Source: Gammaproteobacteria bacterium
GTDB lineage: Bacteria; Pseudomonadota; Gammaproteobacteria; GRL18
Direction of reading: 5' to 3'
NCBI GenBank assembly: GCA_015488755.1
Contig: WFNB01000112.1
Location: forward strand, 1 to 64,000
Length of the DNA stretch: 64,000 bases
Both the position numbers and the translations under genes were made by a program. This document shows positions 25,320 through 35,070 of this stretch, one piece after another. The stretch's first letter is position 1; every line of letters starts with the position of its first letter. Below the pieces are notes generated by a model that had not been told where the DNA came from, did not search any database, and saw only the letters and a list, made by a program, of their open reading frames with translations.

Positions 25320-28109
25320 ATGTCAGAGACACAGACAGATACACAATTAGTATTGGTTGATGGTTCTTCTTATTTATATCGAGCCTTTCATGCGATGCCG
25401 GGTTTAGTTAACTCTAAAGGCTTGCCCACAGGTGCTATTTACGGTGTTGTTAATATGCTCAAACGTTTGCGTAATGACTACCCAACACAGCGTGTTGCTA
25501 TGATTTTTGATGCCAAAGGCAAAACCTTTCGTGATGATATGTATGCGGACTATAAGGCTAATCGTTCTGCTATGCCGGATGATTTGCGTCTTCAAATTGA
25601 ACCCTTACATGAGGTAATTAAGGCTTTGGGTTTTCCTTTGATTGCCATCCCAAAAGTAGAGGCAGATGATGTCATTGGGACATTGGCAGTACAAGCGGTT
25701 GAGCAAGGGCTTGAGGTGGTCATTTCTACGGGAGATAAGGACATGGCGCAACTGGTGAATGAACATGTTTCCCTTGTTGATACCATGAAAAATCAAGTGC
25801 TGGATATTGAGGGTGTTAAGACTAAGTTTGGTGTGATGCCCGATCAAATTAAAGATTACTTAGCATTAATTGGTGATACTTCAGATAATATTCCCGGTGT
25901 AGCCAAAGTAGGCCCTAAGACTGCTGTTAAATGGCTAGCAGAGTTTGGTAGTGTGGCTAATATTATCGAGCATGCTGAGCAATTTAAAGGTAAAGTGGGG
26001 GAGAATTTACGAGCGTCGCTAGAACAGTTAAAACTCTCCTATCAATTGGTTACCATTAAACTTGATGTAAAAATGAATGAGCGCAGTGAGCAATTGTGTT
26101 TGTCTGAGCCAGACTCAAATAAACTAAAACAACTTTATGGTGAACTGGAGTTCAAGACATGGCTATCTCAATTATTAAAAAAAGAAGCTAAAAGCAAGCC
26201 TAAAAAAGAAGAGAGTAATCTCTCAGGACAACAAGAACTTTTAATAGATAATGACGAACAAGTAAACCCTGCCAATAATGAGCAGGGCGACTACACATGC
26301 ATTACGGATTGGCAGAGTTTTGATCTTTGGTGGCAAAAATTGCAAGATGCACCACTGTTTGCCTTTGATACTGAAACCACCTCTCTAGATTATATGCAGG
26401 CTGAAATTGTGGGTGTCTCTTTTGCCATCGAAGTTGGCCAAGCAGCCTATGTGCCCCTTATCCATAAAGACGTTGAAGTACCAGAACAATTGGATCGTAG
26501 TGAGGTTCTTAAGCGCTTACAACCTTTATTGGAAGATCCTAGCAAAGCTAAAGTTGGGCAAAATTTAAAATATGATCGCCATGTGTTATTAAATCATGGC
26601 ATTGATTTACAAGGTATTGCTTATGATACGATGCTTGAATCCTATGTGCTTGACAGTACCGCAACCCGTCACAACATGGATGCTCTAGCACTTAAATATT
26701 TAATGTATCAAACCATAAAATATGAAGAGGTCGCAGGTAAAGGCGTTAAACAACTACGCTTTGATGAAGTACCTGTCGCATTAGCCACACCGTATGCTGC
26801 CGAAGATGCTGATATCAGCCTACGCTTACATGAGGTGTTATGGCCAAAATTAGCACAGAAAGAAGGTTTGAAAAAACTTTTTTGTGAAGTGGAATTACCA
26901 TTACTCTCGGTACTCTCTCGTATTGAACGCAATGGTGTTTTAGTGGATGCAGCCTTATTACAAAAGCAAAGTGAGACGATTGCGCTACAATTGAAAGACA
27001 TTGAAAGTGAGGCTTTTGATATGGCTGGTGAGGCATTTAATATGGCATCGCCAAAACAAATCCAAACGATATTGTTTACTCAAATGGGCTTGCCTATTAA
27101 AGCGAAAACACCTAAAGGTCAGCCATCAACATCCGAATCCGTATTGCAAGAACTGGCGCTGGATTATCCCCTGCCAAAACTTATTTTAGAACATCGCTCA
27201 TTAGCTAAACTCAAGTCAACCTATACGGATAAGTTACCCTTACAGATTGATAGTCATACTGGACGAGTGCACACCTCTTATAATCAAGCAGTGGCAGTAA
27301 CGGGGCGTTTATCCTCTACGGAACCTAATCTACAAAATATCCCCATTCGTACCGCACAGGGGCGACAAGTTCGACAAGCCTTTATTGCCCCTAAAGGGAA
27401 AAAAATAGTCGCCGCTGATTATTCGCAAATTGAATTGCGTATTATGGCACATCTCTCTGGCGATCAGGGCTTATTAACAGCCTTTGAACAAGGGCTTGAC
27501 GTACATCGAGCCACCGCCTCAGAAGTATTTTCTATTCCTCTTGAGTCAGTCAGTATTGAGCAAAGACGCAGTGCCAAAGCCATTAATTTTGGCTTAATTT
27601 ATGGCATGTCAGCCTTTGGTCTGGCTAAACAATTAGATATTGGGCGCAAGGATGCTCAGGGCTATATTGATTTGTATTTTGAGCGTTATCCGGGAGTACG
27701 TCAGTATATGGATCGTATGGGGGAATTGGCCAAAGAGCAGGGCTATGTAGAAACTGTTTTTGGTCGCCGTTTGTATATTCCAGAAATTAATTCTCGTAAT
27801 GCTCAACGCCGTCAATATGCGGAGCGTACTGCTATTAATGCACCGATGCAGGGCAGTGCTGCGGATATTATTAAACGAGCCATGTTTCGTGTGGATCAAT
27901 GGTTGTTAAGCGAGGCTGTGGCAGGAAAACCATTTGCAGGGATAAAAATGACCATGCAGGTGCATGATGAATTGGTGTTTGAAGTACCAGAGCCATTATT
28001 AGAGGATGCGCTTACCCATATCACAACTCTTATGAGTGATGCGGCGCAGTTAAAAGTGCCTTTGATTGTTGAAGCAGGTATTGGCAATAATTGGGATGAG
28101 GCGCATTAA
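25320..28109 (+). CDS. polA: DNA polymerase I
   Basis: The 929-residue enzyme fills gaps and removes RNA primers. Residues 1-300 form the 5'-3' exonuclease (YRAFHAMPGL, VEADDVIGTLA, ISTGDKDMAQLV). Residues about 335-520 form the 3'-5' proofreading domain, with its catalytic Asp350 and Glu352 kept in FDTETTSLD. The polymerase domain carries DYSQIELRIMAHLSGD, KAINFGLIYGMSAFGL and MQVHDELVFEVP. Length and all three activities match E. coli PolA. The gene ends only 9 nt before the stop of the convergent diguanylate cyclase gene. Confidence 0.98.
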   Translation: MSETQTDTQLVLVDGSSYLYRAFHAMPGLVNSKGLPTGAIYGVVNMLKRLRNDYPTQRVAMIFDAKGKTFRDDMYADYKANRSAMPDDLRLQIEPLHEVIKALGFPLIAIPKVEADDVIGTLAVQAVEQGLEVVISTGDKDMAQLVNEHVSLVDTMKNQVLDIEGVKTKFGVMPDQIKDYLALIGDTSDNIPGVAKVGPKTAVKWLAEFGSVANIIEHAEQFKGKVGENLRASLEQLKLSYQLVTIKLDVKMNERSEQLCLSEPDSNKLKQLYGELEFKTWLSQLLKKEAKSKPKKEESNLSGQQELLIDNDEQVNPANNEQGDYTCITDWQSFDLWWQKLQDAPLFAFDTETTSLDYMQAEIVGVSFAIEVGQAAYVPLIHKDVEVPEQLDRSEVLKRLQPLLEDPSKAKVGQNLKYDRHVLLNHGIDLQGIAYDTMLESYVLDSTATRHNMDALALKYLMYQTIKYEEVAGKGVKQLRFDEVPVALATPYAAEDADISLRLHEVLWPKLAQKEGLKKLFCEVELPLLSVLSRIERNGVLVDAALLQKQSETIALQLKDIESEAFDMAGEAFNMASPKQIQTILFTQMGLPIKAKTPKGQPSTSESVLQELALDYPLPKLILEHRSLAKLKSTYTDKLPLQIDSHTGRVHTSYNQAVAVTGRLSSTEPNLQNIPIRTAQGRQVRQAFIAPKGKKIVAADYSQIELRIMAHLSGDQGLLTAFEQGLDVHRATASEVFSIPLESVSIEQRRSAKAINFGLIYGMSAFGLAKQLDIGRKDAQGYIDLYFERYPGVRQYMDRMGELAKEQGYVETVFGRRLYIPEINSRNAQRRQYAERTAINAPMQGSAADIIKRAMFRVDQWLLSEAVAGKPFAGIKMTMQVHDELVFEVPEPLLEDALTHITTLMSDAAQLKVPLIVEAGIGNNWDEAH

Positions 28110-28118
28110 TTTAGGATG

Positions 28119-29027
28119 TTAATGAGCTTGCTTAATACAATTTCGTCCCGCTGCTTTTGCTTGGTACATTGCGGCATCACTTGCGTGGATTAATTGTTCA
28201 ATGGTTTGACCATTATCTGGATAAGCGGCGAAACCAATGCTCAGAGTGATCTGTAGGCTATTGTTGGGATTAGGATAAAATTGTTTTTGCTCAAATAATA
28301 GCCGAATTCTTTCTATAATAATGCGTGCTTGTTTTATATCGGTATTAGGGAAAAATAATACAAACTCTTCACCACCATAACGCAGTAGAGTATCATGGCT
28401 TCTTATGGCTTGGGCAACAAGTTGCTTAATGGACTTAAGAACCTGATCCCCCATTTGATGCCCAAAGGTATCATTGACTTGTTTGAAATGATCGATGTCC
28501 ATAATTGCGACAACACAGGTTTGTTTCAGTGTTTGGCTTGTTTGAAGAAGGTTTTCAAGTTGTTGAATGCCACTTCGCCGATTTAATAAACCGGTTAAGT
28601 CGTCGATTTCAGATAAGTACTGTAGTTTTTCTTCCAATTCTTTTTTTTCGGTGAGATCAAAAATAGCACCAAGCAAACCAATGGTTTCACCTTGCTCGTT
28701 AGCAAAGGTTGCCTTGTGAAATTGAACAATACATTTCCTACCAAAAGAGGTGCTGATGTCTGCTTCATAGATTTGTTCACCAGAAGAAGTAAATAATTCC
28801 TGATCTTTTTTAAAGAATATGTCAGCCTGATCGTTAGGCCATAAATCATAAACTGTTTTGCCTATTAATTCTGATCGGGACTTACCTGAGAATTTTTCAT
28901 AGGCTTTATTGCACGTTAGATAATGTCCCTTTATATCTTTAGAAAATAAAGGGATAGGAACTAGATCAAAAATTTTGTGAAATGATTCTTTATTGTCCTT
29001 AATAAAATCAACAAGATTAAAATGCAT
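28119..29027 (-). CDS. PAS-GGDEF diguanylate cyclase in the cbb operon
   Basis: The 302-residue protein makes the second messenger c-di-GMP. A PAS domain (about 14-125: FDLVPIPLFSKDIKGHYLTC, LIGKTVYDLWP) is followed by a GGDEF domain with the active site GGEEF at 218-222. The product-inhibition I-site RSHD lies at 209-212 with the correct 5-residue spacing, so the enzyme looks active and feedback-controlled. There is no membrane helix. It starts 16 nt after cbbO on the same strand, so it is probably the last gene of cbbM-cbbQ-cbbO. A PAS sensor of redox or a metabolite tied to carbon fixation is an inference. Confidence 0.9.
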   Translation of the reverse strand: MHFNLVDFIKDNKESFHKIFDLVPIPLFSKDIKGHYLTCNKAYEKFSGKSRSELIGKTVYDLWPNDQADIFFKKDQELFTSSGEQIYEADISTSFGRKCIVQFHKATFANEQGETIGLLGAIFDLTEKKELEEKLQYLSEIDDLTGLLNRRSGIQQLENLLQTSQTLKQTCVVAIMDIDHFKQVNDTFGHQMGDQVLKSIKQLVAQAIRSHDTLLRYGGEEFVLFFPNTDIKQARIIIERIRLLFEQKQFYPNPNNSLQITLSIGFAAYPDNGQTIEQLIHASDAAMYQAKAAGRNCIKQAH

Positions 29028-29043
29028 GGCTTTTATTTAGCTT

Positions 29044-31314
29044 TTATTTGGTCAATGACATAAATAATTGTGGCAATTTTTCTGGTAATTTTTCTACATG
29101 ATCGATTACGGTGTAACCATTTTTGCCAAAAATATCACCAATATAGTCATCGGCTTTTTTATCTAAACTGATGCAATGAGTGTAAATATTTTTGCTGGAA
29201 AGCTCCTCAACGGCCTTGCGGGTATCTTCAATTAATAGGTGTTCATCATCGACATCAATATCTGCTGGCTCACCATCGGTCAAAATAAGTAATAATTTCT
29301 TATCTGCTGGTTGGTTTTCTAGATAATGCGCAGCATGACGTATTGGCGCACCCATTCGAGTAGAATAGCCTGCCTCCATTGCAGATAGACGTGATTTTAC
29401 TTCATCATCCCAATGTTCACTATAGCCTTTGATGTGTAAATAGCGCACATTATGGCGAGTGTCAGAATGAAAGCCTGCGATAGCAAAGGGATCATTGAGT
29501 TGCTCAATCGTTAAGGCTAATAAAGACACGGCTTCGCGACTGAGTTCTAATATGCTTTGGTCACAACCTTCTGGAACTTCATGTAATGATGCTGATAAAT
29601 CCACTAATAACATTACGGCAATATCACGGCCATCATTGCGGTGGCTCATATTAATACGTGGATCAGGCGTATGGCCACTTTTGAAATCAATTATTGAGCG
29701 AATGGCGACATCTAAGTCTAATTCACTGCCTTCTTCTTGATAACGAATACGTACCATTTGCTGTGGCTTAAGCAACTCCAGCATTTTTTTCAAACGTTTA
29801 GCTAAGCTATCATGCTTGGCTAAAATCTGATTAATTTTTTCAGGGTCACCCTTATAATGCAAGGTCTCATATAGGCTTACCCAGTCTGGACGATAAGTTT
29901 TGCTATTATAGTCCCATTCTGGATAGTGGCGTGGTGGTAGCTTATCGACATCGTGCTCATCTCGTTCAAATTCTTTTTTATCATCAAAGGACTCTTCTTC
30001 ATCGCCTTCTTCAATAAATTTCCAGAGATGTCGATTGTCATCACGATAATCAACCACGGTATTATCAAAAATAATATTGGGGAAAGAATCACTGGCTTGT
30101 TTGCTTTGGGCAATATAAGAAATACCCAATTGCACCATATCGTTAATGCCAGCCTCTCCCTGTTCCATGATTTCATGGAAACGAGCAATGAATTCATTGA
30201 TCTTACTCTCTTTATAGCCATGTTCAGGATTTAATAAGCCGTAGGATATCATGGCAAGTCGATGTAAAAGACAACTGGAGTGAACGTCATCACAACTGCC
30301 TTCTATTGGATAAGGATGCAATGCCTGAAAAATACTGCGCAACCCAGGGTATTTTTGTATAGCTAAATATTCAATGCGTGAATCTTCAAATACTTCGATG
30401 GATATACGCTGAAAAGGACTGAAGTTATCCGCCCATATTGCTTCACCCCAACGACGATGGGCAGCAATGTGAGCAATGGTGGCTCGATAACGATTAATGC
30501 CACTGATGCCTGCGTGATCATCATAGACATCAGGAACCCGAATGCCCAAACTATCGTAATAGGGCTTAGGCTTACGCAATTCATCAAAGCCAAGTGAATA
30601 AGGCACAAAATGATCGTGATCTTGCCATAGGCCATGCATATAGAGGTTAAGCTTACGTTCGTTGTCAGTGAATAGGGTACCGTGGCGTTCTCGCTGAAAT
30701 ACGGCGCGACTATCGGCAGACTGTAGACTAAAATAATCTTTTTGACGTTCGGGATGATTGCGATAATTATCCGCGCCATAATCAATCCAGTTTTTAATAC
30801 CTTCAATGGATAGTTCGTGGAGTAGATAGGTGGTTTGGTTGAGCAATTCAGGTAAACCGTCACTGGGAATGGTATCCACATGGCCATGTATTGAACGGGT
30901 GGTGCGTTTCATCATATCAAAAATAACATCAATATAATGTTGTAATTGTTCGGTGCTACCAAGTCGCCGTGCTGCTTCGGGAATGGACTGCAAAAAAGGC
31001 AGGATAGATTTACCATTAGGTGTTCGTGAAAAATCCCAAACACATTGAGAAATGGTTTTAATCATGGACTCATCTGTGCATTGCACGATTTGTGGCATTT
31101 CTTCAAGATAAATTAATACTGGCTCAAAGCCACGGCCAATCATGCACACTAAAGAGGCACCTGAAAGGTAATCAGCAATACCTTGTTCACTAAACACGGC
31201 CTCAGCTTCTTCCATGCAATCAGCAAAGACAGCGTCTAATTGTTTGAAGCCACATTTTAGTTGATCACGATAGACTTGCTGTTCTGGAGTCAGTGATATA
31301 TCAATATCCGTCAT
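29044..31314 (-). CDS. cbbO: CbbO (RuBisCO activation, von Willebrand A domain)
   Basis: The 756-residue protein is the adaptor subunit of the CbbQO RuBisCO activase, which removes inhibitory sugar phosphates from RuBisCO. The C-terminal von Willebrand factor A domain has an intact MIDAS motif, Asp572-x-Ser574-x-Ser576 (VDLSAS), with later Thr/Asp residues in ILTDGEPADID. The long N-terminal part is alpha-helical and specific to the CbbO/NorD group. It lies 88 nt after cbbQ in the same direction. Genomic linkage to form II RuBisCO favours CbbO over the related NorD. An acidic stretch precedes the vWA domain (about 430-450). Confidence 0.92.
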   Translation of the reverse strand: MTDIDISLTPEQQVYRDQLKCGFKQLDAVFADCMEEAEAVFSEQGIADYLSGASLVCMIGRGFEPVLIYLEEMPQIVQCTDESMIKTISQCVWDFSRTPNGKSILPFLQSIPEAARRLGSTEQLQHYIDVIFDMMKRTTRSIHGHVDTIPSDGLPELLNQTTYLLHELSIEGIKNWIDYGADNYRNHPERQKDYFSLQSADSRAVFQRERHGTLFTDNERKLNLYMHGLWQDHDHFVPYSLGFDELRKPKPYYDSLGIRVPDVYDDHAGISGINRYRATIAHIAAHRRWGEAIWADNFSPFQRISIEVFEDSRIEYLAIQKYPGLRSIFQALHPYPIEGSCDDVHSSCLLHRLAMISYGLLNPEHGYKESKINEFIARFHEIMEQGEAGINDMVQLGISYIAQSKQASDSFPNIIFDNTVVDYRDDNRHLWKFIEEGDEEESFDDKKEFERDEHDVDKLPPRHYPEWDYNSKTYRPDWVSLYETLHYKGDPEKINQILAKHDSLAKRLKKMLELLKPQQMVRIRYQEEGSELDLDVAIRSIIDFKSGHTPDPRINMSHRNDGRDIAVMLLVDLSASLHEVPEGCDQSILELSREAVSLLALTIEQLNDPFAIAGFHSDTRHNVRYLHIKGYSEHWDDEVKSRLSAMEAGYSTRMGAPIRHAAHYLENQPADKKLLLILTDGEPADIDVDDEHLLIEDTRKAVEELSSKNIYTHCISLDKKADDYIGDIFGKNGYTVIDHVEKLPEKLPQLFMSLTK

Positions 31315-31402
31315 AGTATTTACCCGTCAAATAATCTAAAGCTTATCTGAATGTTAGCTTTGCAGCACATTTATATAGGAGATCACTTAAGCAAAAGAGA
31401 GC

Positions 31403-32212
31403 CTAAGCAAAAATACTATCAATTGCGTGGTCTAAGGTATCACGAATATCGGTATCATCGGTGATTGGGCGAACCAGAGCCATACGACAAGCGGCTTTTG
31501 CTTCAATGCCTTTATTCATTAAATTGGCTGCATAAACTAATAAGCGAGTTGAAATACCTTCATCTAAACCATGACCTTTTAAATTACGGGCAGTTACAGC
31601 GATTTTAACCAATTTTTGGGCAATATCTTCGCTAGTGCCGGCTTCTTTCATAACAATGCTGGTTTCCACTGAAGCGCTTGGATAATCAAACTCCAGTGCT
31701 GAAAAGCGTTGTTTGGTTGACTGTTTTAAGTCTTTCATCAAACTTTGATAGCCGGGGTTGTATGATATGACCAACTGAAAATCAGTATGTGCTTCAATCA
31801 TTTCACCTTTTTTATCTAGGGGAAGATTGCGACGGTGATCGGTTAATGGGTGAATAACAACTGTGGTGTCCTGACGTGCTTCGACAACTTCATCCAAATA
31901 ACAAATAGCACCAATACGTGCTGCTGTGGTTAATGGGCCATCGACCCAACGAGTACCATTGGCATCGAGTAAATAACGTCCAACCAGATCCGATGCGGTC
32001 ATGTCTTCATTACAGGCAACAGTGATTAGGGGTTTCCCCAGTTTCCAAGCCATATGCTCAATAAAACGAGACTTACCGCAACCGGTAGGCCCTTTGATCA
32101 TAACTGGGAGACGCGCTTCATAAGCCGCTTCATATAAGGCAACTTCATCTTCCTGTGATTCATAATAAGGTTCTTCACTTATTTGGTACTGTTTAATATC
32201 TTGATCACTCAT
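31403..32212 (-). CDS. cbbQ: CbbQ (MoxR-type AAA+ RuBisCO activase ATPase)
   Basis: The 269-residue AAA+ protein is the motor of the CbbQO activase. Walker A is GPTGCGKS at 41-48 and Walker B is in ICYLDEVVEA; the sensor region is in QLVISYNPGYQ. Residues 48-55 contain SRFIEHMAW, as in NorQ/CbbQ. It lies between cbbM and cbbO. A terminator-like hairpin separates it from cbbM, so its expression may be lower than that of RuBisCO. CbbQ and NorQ are close relatives, and the assignment rests on the RuBisCO neighbour. Confidence 0.93.
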   Translation of the reverse strand: MSDQDIKQYQISEEPYYESQEDEVALYEAAYEARLPVMIKGPTGCGKSRFIEHMAWKLGKPLITVACNEDMTASDLVGRYLLDANGTRWVDGPLTTAARIGAICYLDEVVEARQDTTVVIHPLTDHRRNLPLDKKGEMIEAHTDFQLVISYNPGYQSLMKDLKQSTKQRFSALEFDYPSASVETSIVMKEAGTSEDIAQKLVKIAVTARNLKGHGLDEGISTRLLVYAANLMNKGIEAKAACRMALVRPITDDTDIRDTLDHAIDSIFA

Positions 32213-32392
32213 AATGGTTTCCTATGCGTTCTTTCATGCGGTGATAGTGCGCTGATAGTGTGGTAATGATTGCCAGTTTTATTCTTGAATGAATGAGCGG
32301 ACTCATTGATTGGAGAATAACACTGATGGTTGTTTATCGTTTATTGTGTGTTCTATGCTATTTTCTATGGTTTTTTAGGATATTAAGACAAC

Positions 32393-32428
32393 AAAGCCCC
32401 TGCTCACGTTATAAAAAGCAGAGGCTTT
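32393..32428 (-). terminator. Attenuating hairpin between cbbM and cbbQ
   Basis: On the minus strand the stem from 32428-32417 pairs with 32404-32393 (12 positions, one U-G). It lies 30 bases after the cbbM stop and is followed by GUUGUC rather than a strong U tract. It probably reduces readthrough into cbbQO or protects the 3' end of the cbbM message. Confidence 0.6.
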
Positions 32429-32457
32429 GCCATTAGTCATTCATGAGTAGCTAATGC

Positions 32458-33846
32458 TTACTTGTGAACACCTAACTTATCTCTCCAACCTGGGAAGATT
32501 GAATCAGCATCATGCTCAAATGACTCAAATGCACGTGCAAATTCTTTATGATCTTTGGCATATTCAACCGGATCAGCACCCTCTTTCCAACACTCATAAG
32601 CTTGGCGTAGAGAAATTGCACCAGCCGCTGGGCTGTCAATATGACCATAAGCACCACCACCAGCAGTGTTAATAACATTCGCGTGACCTAGATTTTCAAA
32701 GAAACCAGGTAGACGTAAGGCATTCATACCACCTGAAATAATAGGTGTGGTGGCTTTCATTCCGTACCATTCTTGATGGTAGAAAGGACCTGTACAGCTA
32801 TCACGTTCAATCATATAAGCGATGATCTTGTCGTCTTGTGAACCTTCCATCTTACCATAGCCCATGGTCCCTACGTGGATACCAGAAGCACCCATTAGAC
32901 GAGACATTTTAGCCAAGATATAAGCGGTGTAACCACGCTTAGAAGAAGGAGAAGTCACAGCGCCATGACCGGCACGATGATAATGTAAGAACTGGTTTGG
33001 ATATTGACGACGAGCGGTGGTGACCATACCAGGACCACCCACATAACCATCGACTAAGAAAGCCAGACGAGGGGCGTCTTCACCAAAAACTTCTAATGCA
33101 TAGTCAGCACGGGCACACATTTCATGATAATCATCAGCCGTAATATTCAAAGAGAATAATTTTGCTTCACCTGTCTCATCTTGAGCGCGTTTCATGGCAT
33201 TATGAACAAGTGGCAATACTTCTTTGATAGGACAGAAAACTTGATTACCCTGAGGCTCATCATTTTTGATGAAATCACCACCGAGCCAGAACTGGTAAGC
33301 GGCTTCAGCAAAAGGCTCTGGACGTAAACCCAGCTTAGGCTTGATGATAGTCCCTGCAATATAACCACCATCTTCAACAGGACGGCCTAATAAACGCCAC
33401 AAGTCTGAGATGTTCATGATAGGACCATCAAAGAGATTGAGCATTGCCGGTGGGACGTAAAAATCCTGCATTTGTGATTGCTTAATATCACCCATACCCT
33501 GATTGTTACCAATGGTCAGAGTTAGGAAAGAAACCAGCATAGCACGACCATCAATAACATTGCGGTCAAATAATTCATTCGGATAAGCAATCTTCATGAT
33601 TTCATTAGCTTCATCAATTTCATAAACTAATGCGTCAACACCTTTGGTGAAATCATCCGTTGTAGAAACTTCAACGTTAGTACCTGTAGAAGATTCTGCT
33701 GCAAAGTGAGCCGCTGCTTCTAAGAAACCATGACCTTCAGCCGGAGTCATTGTGTAAGCAACAAGGATATATTTACCACTTGAAAGTAGTTCGTCTTCGT
33801 TAAGACTTAAATCGGAGTAACGATTTGTTTGGTCTAATAATGCCAT
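32458..33846 (-). CDS. cbbM: Form II ribulose-1,5-bisphosphate carboxylase/oxygenase
   Basis: CbbM fixes CO2 onto RuBP in the Calvin cycle. The 462-residue protein is close in length to form II enzymes (R. rubrum 466), and no small-subunit gene is nearby. Active-site residues align with R. rubrum at an offset of three: Asn114, Lys169 in TIIKPK, the carbamylated Lys194 with Asp196 and Glu197 ([10 protein letters not shown]), His in HYHRAGHGA and the loop-6 Lys in GYGKMEG. All catalytic residues look intact. It is divergent from cbbR and followed by cbbQ and cbbO. Form II has low CO2/O2 specificity, which suits low-oxygen or high-CO2 habitats, in line with the cbb3 oxidase locus in the window. 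Confidence 0.98.
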   Translation of the reverse strand: MALLDQTNRYSDLSLNEDELLSSGKYILVAYTMTPAEGHGFLEAAAHFAAESSTGTNVEVSTTDDFTKGVDALVYEIDEANEIMKIAYPNELFDRNVIDGRAMLVSFLTLTIGNNQGMGDIKQSQMQDFYVPPAMLNLFDGPIMNISDLWRLLGRPVEDGGYIAGTIIKPKLGLRPEPFAEAAYQFWLGGDFIKNDEPQGNQVFCPIKEVLPLVHNAMKRAQDETGEAKLFSLNITADDYHEMCARADYALEVFGEDAPRLAFLVDGYVGGPGMVTTARRQYPNQFLHYHRAGHGAVTSPSSKRGYTAYILAKMSRLMGASGIHVGTMGYGKMEGSQDDKIIAYMIERDSCTGPFYHQEWYGMKATTPIISGGMNALRLPGFFENLGHANVINTAGGGAYGHIDSPAAGAISLRQAYECWKEGADPVEYAKDHKEFARAFESFEHDADSIFPGWRDKLGVHK

Positions 33847-33976
33847 TTATCCGTTTCCTTCTTTTTATATAAAAAGTATCAATTAAAATTGGGGCATGTG
33901 AATGGAGGCAGAAAAACAGGCGTTATTTTTGTCTCTATCTTCACAAGCAGTGCAGAGAATATAATTTAATTGAGAT

Positions 33977-34025
33977 ATAAAGTAAAACTTTATTTTTTAA
34001 TTGTTATCATAAGGTATTGCTTATG
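33977..34025. promoter_or_regulatory. Candidate CbbR operators in the cbbM-cbbR divergent region
   Basis: Two dyads lie in the 237-bp divergent gap. The first is ATAAAGT-AAA-ACTTTAT (33977-33993, perfect). The second is CATAAG-N6-CTTATG (34008-34025, perfect 6-bp arms). LysR-type regulators bind such dyads beside the divergent gene. Neither matches the T-N11-A spacing exactly, so the assignment is contextual. Confidence 0.45.
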
Positions 34026-34083
34026 GTGTGCTATGTGATATATTACTATTTTTCAGCTTTAAGCCGTTGTTAATGGATCGAAT

Positions 34084-35028
34084 ATGAATCTTACCTTTCG
34101 TCAATTAAAAGTGTTTGATGTGGTTGCTAGACACTTGAACTACACTAAAGCAGCCAAAGAGTTGCATCTGTCTCAGCCTGCGGTATCCATGCAGGTAAAA
34201 CAACTTGAAGAGCAGGTGGATACCCCTTTGATTGAGAAATTAGGGAAAAAGCTGTATTTAACGGATGTGGGTATGGAAATGCATAACTATGCCCGCAGTA
34301 CCATGCAACAGTTAATTGATCTTGAAGAAACCATTGGGCAAATGAAAACCTTACAGCAGGGGCATTTAAAACTTGCTGTGGCCAGTACGGCCAACCATTT
34401 TGTTATTCGTTTACTGGCACGTTTTGCTAATGCCCATCCTAAAATACGTATCAGCCTAGAAGTGACCAATCGCAGTTCATTATTAGACTTATTAGATAAA
34501 AATGAATGTGATTTGGTGATTATGGGCAGTCCTCCCGATGGCCATAATCTCATGTCACTGCCTTTTTTGGAAAACCCGTTGGTAGTTGTGGCTTGTCCCG
34601 AACATCGTTTAATCGCTAAGAAAAAAGTCACTTTGAAAGAATTAATTAAAGAGGAATTTATTATTCGAGAAGAAGGGTCTGGTACCCGCAGTGCCATTGA
34701 GCGATTTTTTGCAGGGCAAGAGCTGGCGTTTAAAACCAAGCTGGATATGAGTAATAATCGAGCCATTAAACATGCTACAGAAGAAGGCCTAGGGGTAACC
34801 ATTGTATCCATGCATACGTTGGAATTAGAGCTTAAGGCAAAAACCCTTAAAATTGTGAATGTCGAAGGTTTTCCCATTTATCGCCACTGGTATGTGGTAC
34901 AACGTGAAGGTAAGCGCTTATCCCCTATTGCGACAGTTTTTAAAGATTATATAATGGAAGGTGCCGATGATGTGATAGAAGAATTTACTCGGCCACTCTA
35001 TCAGCACTTAGAACAAAGTTCTCGTTAA
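34084..35028 (+). CDS. cbbR: LysR family regulator of the cbb operon (CbbR)
   Basis: A 314-residue LysR-type activator. The N-terminal HTH reads LTFRQLKVFDVVARHLNYTK and KELHLSQPAVSMQVKQLEEQ. The effector-binding domain begins at about residue 90 (GHLKLAVASTANHFVIRLLA) with a CbbR-like LLDLLDKNECDLVIMG. It is divergent from cbbM, the classic position. CbbR responds to metabolites such as RuBP or NADPH in known species; the ligand here cannot be read from sequence. An alternative name would be a generic RuBisCO-operon LysR protein. Confidence 0.93.
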   Translation: MNLTFRQLKVFDVVARHLNYTKAAKELHLSQPAVSMQVKQLEEQVDTPLIEKLGKKLYLTDVGMEMHNYARSTMQQLIDLEETIGQMKTLQQGHLKLAVASTANHFVIRLLARFANAHPKIRISLEVTNRSSLLDLLDKNECDLVIMGSPPDGHNLMSLPFLENPLVVVACPEHRLIAKKKVTLKELIKEEFIIREEGSGTRSAIERFFAGQELAFKTKLDMSNNRAIKHATEEGLGVTIVSMHTLELELKAKTLKIVNVEGFPIYRHWYVVQREGKRLSPIATVFKDYIMEGADDVIEEFTRPLYQHLEQSSR

Positions 35029-35070
35029 CTCCATGACCTGTCCAAACTTAGATAAAAAGGCATTTATTTT

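Noticed and set aside
30363-30887. 174-codon frame overlapping cbbO in another minus-strand frame
   Set aside because: CbbO is intact through this region; the alternative product is a low-complexity hydrophobic shadow.
34287-34877. 196-codon antisense frame within cbbR
   Set aside because: It lies inside cbbR, whose LysR domains are complete; the antisense product is serine-rich with no recognised fold.
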